This document shows positions 34,716 to 44,007 of a stretch of DNA of 64,000 nucleotides, one piece after another (positions within the stretch are counted from its first letter, which is position 1; each line of letters starts with the position of its first letter). Source of the DNA: Fibrobacter sp. UWP2 (GTDB lineage: Bacteria > Fibrobacterota > Fibrobacteria > Fibrobacterales > Fibrobacteraceae). The DNA is taken from NCBI RefSeq assembly GCF_900141705.1, contig NZ_FQYM01000012.1, forward strand, positions 22,900 to 86,899. Reading direction: 5' to 3'. A model generated the notes under the pieces. It was not told the DNA's origin. It saw only the letters and a list, made by a program, of their open reading frames with translations, and did no database searches. The position numbers were made by a program, and so were the translations under genes.

Positions 34716-34776
34716 GCTATGACAATTTGGCCCTAGATTCTATCGCCTCTTCGAGGCTCCAGAATGACAACCTGGC

Positions 34777-35826
34777 TTACTTCTTTTCGTAGATCTGGTC
34801 GAAGACGCCACCGTTGGAGAAGTGCGTTCCCTGCGCCTTGTCCCAACCGCCAAAGTGCTCGATAGAAATCAAGTTCACGTTCTGGTCGAATTCCTTGTAC
34901 TGGTCGAGAATGGCCTTGTTGGAGGGGCGGTAATGGTTCTTCGCTGCAATGTGCTGGCCCTCGTCGCTGTAGAGGTAGTTCAGGTATTCGGTAGCGAGTT
35001 CGCGGGTGCCGCGCTTGTCGACCACCTTGTCCACGATGGCAACGGAAGGTTCAGCCAGAATGCTGATGCTCGGGATTACGATTTCGTAGTCGTTCGGGTA
35101 GTCCTTGAGAGCGAGGAAGGCTTCGTTTTCCCATGCGAGAAGCACATCGCCCTGGCCGTTTTCGATAAAGGTCGTGGTAGAGCCGCGTGCACCGGAAGCG
35201 AGCACGAGCACGTTCTGGAAGAGTTTCTTGATGAAATCCTTAACCTTGGCCTCGTCGTTGTTGTACTGCTTTTCGGCCCAAGCCCAAGCGGCAAGGTAAT
35301 TCCAGCGCGCGCCACCGGAAGTTTTCGGGTTCGGCGTGATGATGCCGATGCCCGGCTTCACGAGGTCTCCCCAGTCCTTCAGGTTCTTCGGGTTGCCCTT
35401 GCGGACCAAGAACACGATGGTGGATGTGTACGGGGAACTGTTCAGCGGGAATTCCTTGACCCAGCCATCTTCGATGAGGCCCGCGTCGCGCACGGCGTTC
35501 ACGTCAAATTCAAGGGCGAGCGTCACCACGTCGGCTTCAAGACCGTTGGCCACTTCCAGGGCCTGCTTGCCGGAACCGCCATGAGACTGCGTGATTTCCA
35601 CTTCGCCGCCGGTCTTTTCTTTCCAGTGCTTCTTGAATACTTCGTTGTAGTTGGCATAGAGTTCGCGGGTCGGGTCGTAAGACACGTTGGTGAGCGTCTG
35701 CTTTTCAACCTTCTTGGCGGAAGATTCGCTCTTCTGCTCGTCAGAAGAAGAACATGCGCTAAAACCGATAGTTCCCACAATCAGGAGACTTGCCGCAATG
35801 GCGGACTTGACAAAATTCTGATTCAT
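34777..35826 (-). CDS. sbp: Sulfate-binding lipoprotein of the sulfate ABC transporter
   Basis: 349 residues from the ATG at 35826; longer in-frame starts would include the promoter. Lipoprotein signal peptide with Cys25 in GFSAC, then the sulfate/thiosulfate-binding fold: [52 protein letters not shown] and YLYSDEGQ. It binds sulfate in the periplasm, anchored to a membrane, and delivers it to CysT/CysW. Promoter element 9 belongs to the sulfur regulon. It is separated from cysTWA by the HD gene, the helicase/Argonaute pair and mobile mystery protein A. Confidence 0.94.
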   Translation of the reverse strand: MNQNFVKSAIAASLLIVGTIGFSACSSSDEQKSESSAKKVEKQTLTNVSYDPTRELYANYNEVFKKHWKEKTGGEVEITQSHGGSGKQALEVANGLEADVVTLALEFDVNAVRDAGLIEDGWVKEFPLNSSPYTSTIVFLVRKGNPKNLKDWGDLVKPGIGIITPNPKTSGGARWNYLAAWAWAEKQYNNDEAKVKDFIKKLFQNVLVLASGARGSTTTFIENGQGDVLLAWENEAFLALKDYPNDYEIVIPSISILAEPSVAIVDKVVDKRGTRELATEYLNYLYSDEGQHIAAKNHYRPSNKAILDQYKEFDQNVNLISIEHFGGWDKAQGTHFSNGGVFDQIYEKK

Positions 35827-35870
35827 TATTGTACCTCTCTTTGTTTTGGGTTGATGTTTAATTTGCGCAC

Positions 35871-35940
35871 AAATATAGGCACCATTTCGCCCAATGTCCA
35901 ATACAATAATTTTATGTTAAGTTATAGTTTTTTTCTCTTG
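35871..35940 (-). promoter_or_regulatory. Sulfur-regulon promoter element 9 (sbp)
   Basis: Minus strand: TTGGAC (35901-35896), 18 bp, TATATT (35877-35872), and upstream an A-run, CTATAACTTAACATAAAA. A slightly divergent copy of the block, 40 bp from the LysR gene end. Leader about 40 nt. Confidence 0.8.
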
Positions 35941-35979
35941 CCAAGCATCTATTTTCAAGGTTTTGATTATAAATTCTCT

Positions 35980-36861
35980 CTATTCCCCCAGCACGTGCCG
36001 GAGCGTATCGAGGAAAAGTTCGCCCGCACGCGTGAACTGCTGGCCCCGCCGCCAAATGATGTACATGTTGGTGGTGAGCTCGGGCATGAGCGGCCTGAAA
36101 CACAGGCGCGAACTGCGGCTCGTATCCACCAGTCCGTCGAAAGTGAGCAGGTAGCCCGTGCCCTCTTTGGCAAGCACCGAACCGTTGTACGAAAGATCCA
36201 GCCCCACAATCACGTTCAGCCTCGAAATATCGTCGCCGAACCATTTCGGCAAATCCGCCACCATCGCCTGGCGCGACGCCATCAGCGGCTTGTCGAGCAA
36301 GTCCTTCGGCTCGATGAAATCCCGCTTGGCCAAAGGGTCGTCGCGACGCATCACCACGCCCCAACGGTCCACCGAACGCACCGCAAGACAGTTGTACTTT
36401 TCCAAATCAACGTTATCTACAACCACCGCGAAATCAAAAATGCCCTTGTCCAGCTTTTCCAGAGCGCGCTCGCTGTCGCCAGAATATAAGTTGTACTTAA
36501 TCTTCGGATAGTCGTCCCGGAGAATCCCGATGCACTTCGAAAGAAAATTCACGTTCCGCGATTCCGCACAGGCAATGGCGATTTCACCCACCACCTCGTC
36601 TTCCTTCAGCGACTTGAAATCCTGCACCGTCCTGTCCGCCATCGAAAGGATGTCCTCCGCACGCTCCCGCAAGAGTTCCCCCGCAGGCGTCAGCCGAATC
36701 GCGTAATTCGTGCGCTCGAAAAGCTTTTCGCCCAGTTCCTCCTCCAACTCCTTGAGCTGGCGACTCACCGTCGGCTGCGTCACGCAAAGATTATCCGCCG
36801 CGCGCGAGACATTCCCCAACCGCGCCGCCTCCAGAAAATACCGCAAAACTCGAAGTTCCAT
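35980..36861 (-). CDS. LysR-type transcriptional regulator
   Basis: 293 residues. Winged helix at 1-60 (FLEAARLGNVSRAADNLCVTQPTVSRQLKELEEELG), then the periplasmic-binding-like effector domain from about 90. Lies immediately upstream of sbp in the same direction. CysB and CysL, which control sulfur genes in other bacteria, belong to this family, but the sequence shows no feature specific to CysB. It is the only LysR gene in the window and the best local candidate for recognising the block upstream of the nine sulfur promoters; this is inference. An inverted repeat over its start codon suggests autoregulation. Confidence 0.85.
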   Translation of the reverse strand: MELRVLRYFLEAARLGNVSRAADNLCVTQPTVSRQLKELEEELGEKLFERTNYAIRLTPAGELLRERAEDILSMADRTVQDFKSLKEDEVVGEIAIACAESRNVNFLSKCIGILRDDYPKIKYNLYSGDSERALEKLDKGIFDFAVVVDNVDLEKYNCLAVRSVDRWGVVMRRDDPLAKRDFIEPKDLLDKPLMASRQAMVADLPKWFGDDISRLNVIVGLDLSYNGSVLAKEGTGYLLTFDGLVDTSRSSRLCFRPLMPELTTNMYIIWRRGQQFTRAGELFLDTLRHVLGE

Positions 36862-36898
36862 ACCTGAAAACTAATAAAATTCAAGCCCCGCAGGTATG
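36859..36898. promoter_or_regulatory. Inverted repeat over the LysR gene start
   Basis: CATACCTG (36859-36866) and CAGGTATG (36891-36898), perfect 8-bp arms 24 bp apart. One arm contains the start codon, so binding by the product itself or an mRNA hairpin could limit expression. Confidence 0.4.
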
Positions 36899-36942
36899 AA
36901 TTTGCAAAAATAATGCTCGGAAGGAATAACTGAATGATTTGA

Positions 36943-37250
36943 CGGGGGAGGGGGATGTGTCCCCCTGGTTCGCACTTCGTTGCTCTCCACCCCCTCGCCT
37001 AAGGGGCTCCGCCCCCTAAAACCCCCGGGCTTTTGTCATTCCCACTCCATTTGTCACCCCGGCCACTGTGCCGGGGTCACCGTTTTTTTTCGTCATTGCG
37101 CAAGCGCATGACCGCTTCGGCTCGGCAGTAGAACTCGCAGGCGGTTCTGCTGCTCTTGCCTCGCACGTCATTCCGGGCTTGATACACGTCATTGCGAGGG
37201 TTCGTAGAACCCATGGCAATCCATCTCTCGCATATTTATATATATTTCCC
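36943..37250. repeat. Dispersed extragenic repeats, no gene seen
   Basis: A GC-rich block of the form GGGGGAGG...CCCCCTGG...CCCGGGCTT (36943-37030) recurs in altered form at 48938-49025. It is followed by a hairpin CCCCGGC/GCCGGGG (37057-37076) with a T8 run after it, and by copies of GTCATTGCG and CATGGCAATCCA sequences like those dispersed between genes in many bacterial genomes. Nothing protein-coding is supported. Confidence 0.55.
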
Positions 37251-37310
37251 ACTGACATAGCCCCATTCCTCACGGTCTGGGGCGCATAGAAATTTGAGTT
37301 ATTGCTCTTA

Positions 37311-37510
37311 TTCTCGCCTTGAAAAACGACCAAAATTTTCAAATCCAACGAGAATGGGCAGACACTCACGCACCCTGTGCGTGGGTCGTTTGTGCTTACG
37401 TTGGATAGGTTTCTTGGTCGTTACCTCAAGGCGGTGAGTGCATTCGACACCACGCCTTTTTTGTAGAAAAGGACTTCGGCTCGGTCATCCCCGTGCAAGC
37501 ACGGTCGCGA
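37311..37510 (+). ncRNA. Candidate structured RNA upstream of the restriction-modification operon
   Basis: Nested complementary arms: CGCCTTG (37315-37321) with CAAGGCG (37427-37433); AACGACCAA (37325-37333) with TTGGTCGTT (37414-37422); ATCCAACG (37343-37350) with CGTTGGAT (37399-37406); and an apical hairpin CACGCAC/GTGCGTG (37367-37383). Two further hairpins follow, CCTTTT/AAAAGG (37455-37472) and CCGTGC/GCACGG (37491-37504). Together these give one long interrupted stem of about 120 nt plus two hairpins. Strand is assumed from the downstream operon. I do not recognise a known RNA family; a 6S-like RNA, a leader or a decayed mobile element are alternatives. Confidence 0.5.
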
Positions 37511-37575
37511 CTCTCGCCTTACGCCTTTTTGTGGATTGAATGTACGGGAATCGGGGCAAGCAACCCCGAGGTCCT

Positions 37576-38256
37576 GTGAAGGTTCAAAAGACAAAGCCGG
37601 AAAAGAATTCGGCGCAGATTAAGTCCAAGGAACGCGTCGCCGCCCATGGCGAGGTATTTACTGCCGAGCGCGAAGTGAACGCAATGCTCGACCTGGTAAA
37701 GCAGGAAACCGAGCGCATTGATTCTCGATTTTTGGAACCCGCCTGTGGAACGGGCAACTTTCTCGTAAAAATTCTAGAACGCAAACTTGACGTGGTCAAG
37801 AAAAAGTACCGCCGTAGCCCGTTGGACTTCGAGCGAAATTCCGTGCTGGCTCTATCCAGCATCTATGGTGTTGATATTCTCGCAGACAATGCGGAAACCT
37901 GTCGCAACCGTCTCTTCAAAATTTGGAACAAGGCTTACAAGTCTGTTTGTAAAAGCGACCTGAACGAAGATACGCAAAAGTCGGCACAGTTCATTTTGGA
38001 GCGTAATATCGTTTGCGGAAATGCTCTGTCTTTGATGAAAGTCGATGAAAACGGAAACGATACGGATTGTCCGATTGTGTTTTCGGAATGGGCTTTTGTG
38101 CGGGGCAACACTATGCAACGCAAAGACTACACCTTTGCGGATTTGATGCGCATTGGTGAAGGCTCTGAACTTGCAATGCCAAGTGACGAAGGAAATTTTT
38201 TGACGCAATACACCTCTGATTACAGGAGACTATGGCAAGATGATAAACAAGCATAA
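37576..38256 (+). CDS. Short adenine methyltransferase-like protein of the RM operon
   Basis: 226 residues from the GTG at 37576 with GAGG six bases before; an ATG at 37540 would add 12. SAM-binding motif I is FLEPACGTGNFL and is preceded by EVFTAEREVNAML, as in Eco57I-type and type I HsdM-like N6-adenine methylases. The catalytic NPPY motif is not present and the chain ends soon after IVCGNALSL, so it lacks half of a methylase. The next gene has its own motif I and NPPY and overlaps it by 17 bases. It may be a non-catalytic partner subunit or a decayed half; the conserved frame favours a functional subunit. Confidence 0.75.
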   Translation: MKVQKTKPEKNSAQIKSKERVAAHGEVFTAEREVNAMLDLVKQETERIDSRFLEPACGTGNFLVKILERKLDVVKKKYRRSPLDFERNSVLALSSIYGVDILADNAETCRNRLFKIWNKAYKSVCKSDLNEDTQKSAQFILERNIVCGNALSLMKVDENGNDTDCPIVFSEWAFVRGNTMQRKDYTFADLMRIGEGSELAMPSDEGNFLTQYTSDYRRLWQDDKQA

Positions 38257-39817
38257 TCCCGATGTCTTGAGTTGCCTTGCAAACTTGAGCAACGACGAAG
38301 TGTTTACGCCGCCCGAAGTGGTGAATCGCATGCTCGATATGCTCCCGCAGGAACTGTTTGAAAGTACCGAGACAACGTTCCTTGACCCCTGTTGCAAAAC
38401 GGGTGTATTTTTGCGAGAAATTGCAAAGCGTTTGTTGGCGAATCAAATGCCGGGATACGAGCAAGCCGTAGAAGAGATAAATGCTAAAAAAGCGAATGGT
38501 CAAAAACTTTCGCCTGATGAAAAATGGTTTATGAATCAGTTGCAAAATTCCATAGACCATATATTCCACAACCAACTGTTCGGAATCGCCATTACCGAAA
38601 TGACGAGTCTGGTGTCTCGCCGAAGCGTCTATTGTTCCAAGTGGCCTAATGGCGAATACTCTGTATCAAAGTTCGATAATCCCGAAGGAAATATCCGGTT
38701 CAAACGGATAAACCACACTTGGGTAAATGGCAAGTGCAAGTATTGCGGAGCAAGTGAAGAACAGTATAGCCGTGGAGATACTCTTGAAACGCATGCTTAT
38801 GAATGGATTCACACTGAAAACCCCGAAGGAATTTTCAACATGAAGTTTGACGTGATTATCAGCAACCCACCGTACCAATTGAGCGATGGTGGAAATGGAA
38901 AGAGTGCCAAACCTATTTATCAGCGATTTGTTTTTCAAGCGAAGAAGATGAAACCACGCTTTTTGACGATGATAATTCCTTCTCGTTGGTTTACTGGAGG
39001 AAAAGGACTTGATGAATTTCGTGCAGAAATGCTTCATGATCGAAGTGTAAGGAAACTTGTAGATTTTGAAAATTTTAAGGATGTCTTTCCTGGAGTAGAT
39101 TTGGCTGGAGGAGCCTGTTATTTCTTATGGGATAGAGATAATAAAGGTCGTTGCGAAGTAGTTAATCAAACGAAGGAAATAAGTGAATCGGCATCTAGAT
39201 ATTTGGATGAGTATGAAACATTTGTAAGACAGAATAAAGCTGTTCGTATTGTGAAAAAAGTTGTTGAACAGAATGAAGATTTCTTGAATGAGAGAATTTC
39301 TTCAAGAAAACCATTTGATTTGCCTACAAATTATGAACCCGTATCAAAAGGAATACCTTGTCATTTTATCCAAAAGATCGGCTTGCGTTACGCTTCACCA
39401 AAGGATGTCGACGATTCCCTACATTATCTCAATAAATGGAAATTTTTGATTCCAAAATCACCCATCGCTGGTCAGACTGATTTTTCCAAACCTGTAGGTT
39501 TTTATTACGATGGCAATACTAGAATTGCGAAGCCAGGAGAATGCTGTACTGAATCTTGGCTGGTTGCGGGGGCTTTTGATACAAAGGCAGAAACGTTAAA
39601 TTACAAGTCTTACATTTTCACGAAAATTGTACGGTTTCTTCTGCTACAAACAGTCGTATCTCAAGATGTTACAAAAAAGAATTTCTGTTTTGTTCCTGAT
39701 TTGGGTACGTATGACCAAACTTATACAGATGATATTTTGCGAGAGCGATGGAATATTAATGATAAGGAGTGGGAATATATAGCTTCTCGAATAGGAGAAA
39801 TTGGAGGTGAACAATAA
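38240..39817 (+). CDS. Eco57I-like N6-adenine DNA methyltransferase
   Basis: 525 residues. Motif I is FLDPCCKTGVFLREI (near residue 46), preceded by EVFTPPEVVNRMLDML; catalytic motif IV is NPPYQLSDGG near residue 212, followed by PIYQRFVFQAKKMKPRFLTMIIPSRWFTGG. A CKYCG pair near residue 172 sits in an insert between the motifs. The C-terminal part (about 330-525) may act in target recognition. It methylates adenine in the host DNA to protect from the nuclease of the same operon. The stop overlaps the next start (TAATG). Confidence 0.85.
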   Translation: MINKHNPDVLSCLANLSNDEVFTPPEVVNRMLDMLPQELFESTETTFLDPCCKTGVFLREIAKRLLANQMPGYEQAVEEINAKKANGQKLSPDEKWFMNQLQNSIDHIFHNQLFGIAITEMTSLVSRRSVYCSKWPNGEYSVSKFDNPEGNIRFKRINHTWVNGKCKYCGASEEQYSRGDTLETHAYEWIHTENPEGIFNMKFDVIISNPPYQLSDGGNGKSAKPIYQRFVFQAKKMKPRFLTMIIPSRWFTGGKGLDEFRAEMLHDRSVRKLVDFENFKDVFPGVDLAGGACYFLWDRDNKGRCEVVNQTKEISESASRYLDEYETFVRQNKAVRIVKKVVEQNEDFLNERISSRKPFDLPTNYEPVSKGIPCHFIQKIGLRYASPKDVDDSLHYLNKWKFLIPKSPIAGQTDFSKPVGFYYDGNTRIAKPGECCTESWLVAGAFDTKAETLNYKSYIFTKIVRFLLLQTVVSQDVTKKNFCFVPDLGTYDQTYTDDILRERWNINDKEWEYIASRIGEIGGEQ

Positions 39818-42678
39818 TGCCTTCCGTTCAGTTAGACGAATTTCTCAGGGAGCGTCCTGAAGTCAACCCGACCATCTATGCCTATACAATCCCCGATGTT
39901 GAGAAACTTAGTGGCTACATCAAGGTCGGCTTTACAGACCGCAATGTCGAAGCCCGAATCAAGGAGCAACTGCACACGGCAGGCCTTGAAGGAAAAATCC
40001 TCTTCAAGGAATCGGCAATGTGCGCCGATGGTTCATGCTTTACTGATAAACAAGTTCACAAGATTCTTGAACGCAAAGGTTTTACTCGACTGAACCAAGG
40101 CAAAGACCGAAACGAATGGTTTTTCTGTAAAGAAGAAGATGTTCTTGCCGCCATCAAGGAGCTCCGTACAGGCAAGCGTATTGATGAAGATCGCAACGAA
40201 ACATTTGAAATGCGCCCGGAGCAGGAACGTGCCGTTGAAATAACGAGCGCCTACTTTAAGGCGACTTTGAAGGAAAAGCCCGAGAGTTCGCCAAAATTCC
40301 TTTGGAATGCAAAGATGCGTTTTGGCAAGACTTTTGCCGCCTATAAGCTGGCACAGTCAATGAAGTTGAAGCGAATCTTGGTTCTGACTTTCAAGCCTGC
40401 GGTGGAAAGTGCCTGGGCTGATGACCTGTATCATCATGTAGATTTTAAGGGATGGCAATTCATCTCGAATAAAGACGCTAGGGATATCAATTTTTCTATA
40501 GACGAAGAATTTGAAGAAGCGGACAAGAATAAGCCGATTGTAGTATTCGGTTCGTTTCAAGACCTGCTAGGGCGTAATGATGCTGGTGGTATCAAGGCGA
40601 AAAATGAATTTATCCACTCTGAAAAATGGGATTTAGTTATTTTTGACGAATACCATTTTGGCGCATGGCGAGAAAATGCGAAGAATCTCTTCGAAAAACA
40701 AGACGAAGAAGCGGAGGTTAATTTTGACCAAGAAGAATTCCAGCGCAAGGAAGCCGCGAATGCGATGGATGAAACTTTCTTGCCTATAACGACAAAGTAT
40801 TATCTCTATCTTTCGGGAACGCCGTTCCGTGCACTCAATTCCGGTGAATTCATCGAAGAACAGATATTTAACTGGACATATTCCGATGAACAGCGTGCCA
40901 AGGAAACCTGGGTAGGGAAATATAATCCATACAAGGCTCTCCCGCGTATGGTGCTGATGACTTACAAGATTCCTGAAAGTATTCGTGAGGTTGCAAGTCA
41001 GGGTGAATTTGACGAATTCGATTTGAACGAGTTCTTCAAGGCGGAAGGTAAAGGCGAAGATGCCAAATTTAAGCACGAAAATGAAGTGCAGAAATGGCTC
41101 GATTTGATTCGTGGTTCTTATTTGCCATCCAGTGTTGATGACTTGAAACTCGGACAAGACAAGCGACCGCCCATGCCGTATTCCGATACGCGCTTGCTGA
41201 ATATTTTGACGCACACTTTGTGGTTCTTGCCCGATGTTGCCGCATGCGATGCAATGAAGAATCTGATAGATCAAAGGCAAAATACTTTCTATCACGATTA
41301 TAAAGTTATCGTGTGTGCAGGGACAAAGGCGGGCATTGGCCTGGAGGCTCTCAAACCAGTGCAAGCTGCAATGGCGAATCCTCTCAATTCGAAGACTATT
41401 ACGCTTTCATGCGGTAAGCTCACGACAGGTGTGACGGTTCGCCCCTGGACGGGCATATTCATGCTCCGTAATCTGAAAAGCCCTGAAACGTATTTCCAAG
41501 CGGCATTCCGCGTGCAATCTCCTTGGGAAATCAAGGACGATAAGGGTAATCCGCAGATTATCAAGGAAAACTGCTATGTGTTTGACTTTGCACTAGATCG
41601 TGCGCTGAAACAAATTTCAAGTTATAGCTCAAGGCTTGATATAAACGAATCGGACCCGGAAAAGCGTGTTGCTGAATTCACTAAGTTCCTGCCGGTGCTT
41701 GCTTATGACGGTTCCGCCATGATGCAACTGAATGCAGAGGCGATTCTTGATATTGCCATGTCGGGAACTTCTGCAACACTTTTGGCTCGCCGTTGGGAAT
41801 CCGCGTTGCTCGTAAATGTTGATAACGACACTCTTAAGCGATTGATGGACAATCCTGATGCGATGGAAGCCTTGATGCGTATTGAAGGATTCCGTAGTCT
41901 TAATTCGGATATCGAAACGATTATCAATAAATCGGAGAAAGTCAAGAAAGCAAAAACTAAAGATGGTCCGTTGACGCCAAAACAGAAACGGGAACTTACC
42001 GAAGAAGAAAAAGAATTCAAGGCGAAGCGCAAACAAATTCAAGAAAAACTTATCAAGTTTGCGACGCGTGTTCCCGTGTTCATGTATCTGACGGACTATC
42101 GCGAACGATGCCTAAAAGATGTGATTACTCAGCTAGAACCGGGACTTTTCAAGAAGGTCACGGGCCTTGAAGTCAAGGATTTTGAATTGCTGTGTTCGCT
42201 CAATGTATTCAACGCCAGCTTGATGAATGAAGCAATCTTCAGCTTCAAGCGTTACGAAGATTCTAGCCTGAGCTATACCGGCCTTGACCTCCACGCTGGA
42301 GACGATGTCGGCGGTTTTGATACGGTACTTCGTCGCAAGGAATATGAGCAGCTGTTTTATGGACAGCAAGATTCTATGAAAATTGCGGAAAGTAGTGAGG
42401 ACATTGATTATATAGTAGGTGATAATGATATATCTGATTATCCAATGGTTGCTGATGAAGGAAACCGTCAAAGGAAAGACCCCCTTCTTGAACGTTTGAA
42501 ACAAATTAAGGTGAACGATGAGATAACTCATAAAATGCATGGGGCGGGCCGTGTTACGAAAATTTCCAAGGACCGAAAATATATTACGATTGCATTTGGA
42601 AAATTGGAAAAAACTTTCGTATTTTATGCGGCATTCAAAAAGGGGTTTTTAAAGTACAAATGCGTTAAGAACGAATAA
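39817..42678 (+). CDS. Restriction protein: GIY-YIG nuclease domain fused to SF2 helicase
   Basis: 953 residues. Residues about 19-115 resemble the T5orf172/Mug113 type of GIY-YIG nuclease (YAYTIPD, GYIKVGFT with DRNVEARIKEQL, NEWFFC). Then comes an SF2 helicase: Walker A-like NAKMRFGKT with Lys171, motif II DEYH near 278, and SGTPFRAL. A charged coiled segment spans about 705-745, and a small beta domain at the end (about 905-953) reads HKMHGAGRVTKIS, like the UvrD C-terminal Tudor-type domain. It probably translocates on and cuts DNA lacking the methylation made by the upstream enzymes. Last gene of the operon, followed by a strong terminator. Confidence 0.82.
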   Translation: MPSVQLDEFLRERPEVNPTIYAYTIPDVEKLSGYIKVGFTDRNVEARIKEQLHTAGLEGKILFKESAMCADGSCFTDKQVHKILERKGFTRLNQGKDRNEWFFCKEEDVLAAIKELRTGKRIDEDRNETFEMRPEQERAVEITSAYFKATLKEKPESSPKFLWNAKMRFGKTFAAYKLAQSMKLKRILVLTFKPAVESAWADDLYHHVDFKGWQFISNKDARDINFSIDEEFEEADKNKPIVVFGSFQDLLGRNDAGGIKAKNEFIHSEKWDLVIFDEYHFGAWRENAKNLFEKQDEEAEVNFDQEEFQRKEAANAMDETFLPITTKYYLYLSGTPFRALNSGEFIEEQIFNWTYSDEQRAKETWVGKYNPYKALPRMVLMTYKIPESIREVASQGEFDEFDLNEFFKAEGKGEDAKFKHENEVQKWLDLIRGSYLPSSVDDLKLGQDKRPPMPYSDTRLLNILTHTLWFLPDVAACDAMKNLIDQRQNTFYHDYKVIVCAGTKAGIGLEALKPVQAAMANPLNSKTITLSCGKLTTGVTVRPWTGIFMLRNLKSPETYFQAAFRVQSPWEIKDDKGNPQIIKENCYVFDFALDRALKQISSYSSRLDINESDPEKRVAEFTKFLPVLAYDGSAMMQLNAEAILDIAMSGTSATLLARRWESALLVNVDNDTLKRLMDNPDAMEALMRIEGFRSLNSDIETIINKSEKVKKAKTKDGPLTPKQKRELTEEEKEFKAKRKQIQEKLIKFATRVPVFMYLTDYRERCLKDVITQLEPGLFKKVTGLEVKDFELLCSLNVFNASLMNEAIFSFKRYEDSSLSYTGLDLHAGDDVGGFDTVLRRKEYEQLFYGQQDSMKIAESSEDIDYIVGDNDISDYPMVADEGNRQRKDPLLERLKQIKVNDEITHKMHGAGRVTKISKDRKYITIAFGKLEKTFVFYAAFKKGFLKYKCVKNE

Positions 42679-42747
42679 CCCGTTTCGTTATGTAAAATTT
42701 CGTTACACCCCTTGCCAACTTTGGCGGATTTTGATACATTACCGCTG

Positions 42748-42784
42748 AACGCATCTCGCTGTTTTAAGGCGAGGTGCGTTTTTG
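42748..42784 (+). terminator. Intrinsic terminator of the RM operon
   Basis: AACGCATCTCGC (42748-42759) pairs with GCGAGGTGCGTT (42769-42780), 12 pairs with one G-U, followed by a T-run. Confidence 0.85.
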
Positions 42785-42863
42785 CGTTAAATCGGCTTGT
42801 CGGTTTTGCAAGAACGCCTCAAACGTTAACAAGCCGTTTTTTTTGCGGCTAAATGGAGGCTAT

Positions 42864-43868
42864 ATGGCTAAAAATTTGGCTAATCATAGGGAAGACGCTC
42901 TTTATTCTCAAATTGCGTCGATTCTCGAACAGAACCGTAAGTCTGTTGCTGTTGCCGTTAATACGGCGATGGTGCGCACGTATTACGAAATTGGCCGTTC
43001 GATTGTTGAAAACGAGCAAAAGGGTAACATCCGCGCAGAATATGGAAAGGAAGTCCTCAAAAATCTTTCTGCCAGACTTACTGCAAATTATGGCAAGGGA
43101 TTTTCTACGACGAATTTGAAGCAGATGCGGGATTTCTATCTGACTTATCAAATTGGTCAGACAGTGTCTGACCAATTCGTCTTGAGCTGGTCCCATTACT
43201 TGTTTCTGATGCGTATTGATAATCCCGACGAACGGAAATTCTACGAAATTGAGGCGAAAAACTCGAATTGGAGCTTGCGGGAACTCAAAAGGCAGTTCGA
43301 TTCCGCGCTTTATGAGCGGCTCGCCGTAAGCAAGGATAAGGAATCGGTGAGGGAACTGTCTAAAAAAGGGTGTATCGTGGAGTCCCCGGCGGACATTGTC
43401 AAGGATCCCTACATTTTGGAATTCTTGGGACTGCCGGAACAGTCCGAATATTCGGAAACCGAACTGGAAAGCAAGCTCATCGACAAGTTGGAGTCTTTTT
43501 TGCTTGAACTGGGTAAGGGGTATACTTTCGTGGGACGGCAGTCGCGGATTACGCTGGACGAAAAGCATTTTTTTGTGGACCTGGTTCTTTATAACAGGCT
43601 GCTGCAGTGCTTTGTGTTGGTGGATCTGAAGATTGGCGAACTCACGCATCAGGATTTGGGCCAAATGCAGATGTATGTGCACTACTATGACCGCTTTGTA
43701 AAGCTTCCGCACGAAAATAACACTATCGGCATCGTTCTTTGCAAGAAAAAGTCGGACTCCCTTGTAGAAATTACTTTGCCTGAAGGAAATTCGCAGATTT
43801 TTGCCAGCAAGTATCAAACTGTGTTACCCAACAAGGAACAATTGATAGAATTGATCGAAGATAAGTAG
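42864..43868 (+). CDS. YhcG/DUF1016 family PD-(D/E)XK nuclease
   Basis: 334 residues from the ATG at 42864 behind GGAGG; an upstream in-frame start is ignored. The N-terminal DUF1016 helical domain (about 1-160: VNTAMVRTYYEIGRSIVE, FSTTNLKQMRDFYLTY, LSWSHYLFLMRI) is followed by the nuclease domain (about 190-334) with FFVDLVLYNRLLQCFVLVDLK, where Asp and Asp-x-Lys form the PD-(D/E)XK core. Such proteins are often next to restriction-modification loci and are suspected DNA-recombination or defence nucleases. Own transcription unit after the RM terminator. Confidence 0.88.
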   Translation: MAKNLANHREDALYSQIASILEQNRKSVAVAVNTAMVRTYYEIGRSIVENEQKGNIRAEYGKEVLKNLSARLTANYGKGFSTTNLKQMRDFYLTYQIGQTVSDQFVLSWSHYLFLMRIDNPDERKFYEIEAKNSNWSLRELKRQFDSALYERLAVSKDKESVRELSKKGCIVESPADIVKDPYILEFLGLPEQSEYSETELESKLIDKLESFLLELGKGYTFVGRQSRITLDEKHFFVDLVLYNRLLQCFVLVDLKIGELTHQDLGQMQMYVHYYDRFVKLPHENNTIGIVLCKKKSDSLVEITLPEGNSQIFASKYQTVLPNKEQLIELIEDK

Positions 43869-44007
43869 ATGAAAAAAAAGCCTCGCCTTTTTATGCTATT
43901 TAAATCTATGCCTTACAAGCATATCTAGTTATGAAAACAAAGTATTTGCAATATCTAAAAAATGAAGGTATATTTGAACATGTAAAGACTTCAACCGAGA
44001 GGAACCT

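Noticed and set aside
34822..36489. Plus-strand ORF of 555 codons
   Set aside because: Spans sbp, a promoter and the LysR gene in antisense, which no real gene would do.
37311..37510. Retron RNA
   Set aside because: Hairpins and inverted arms look superficially similar, but there is no reverse transcriptase gene nearby.
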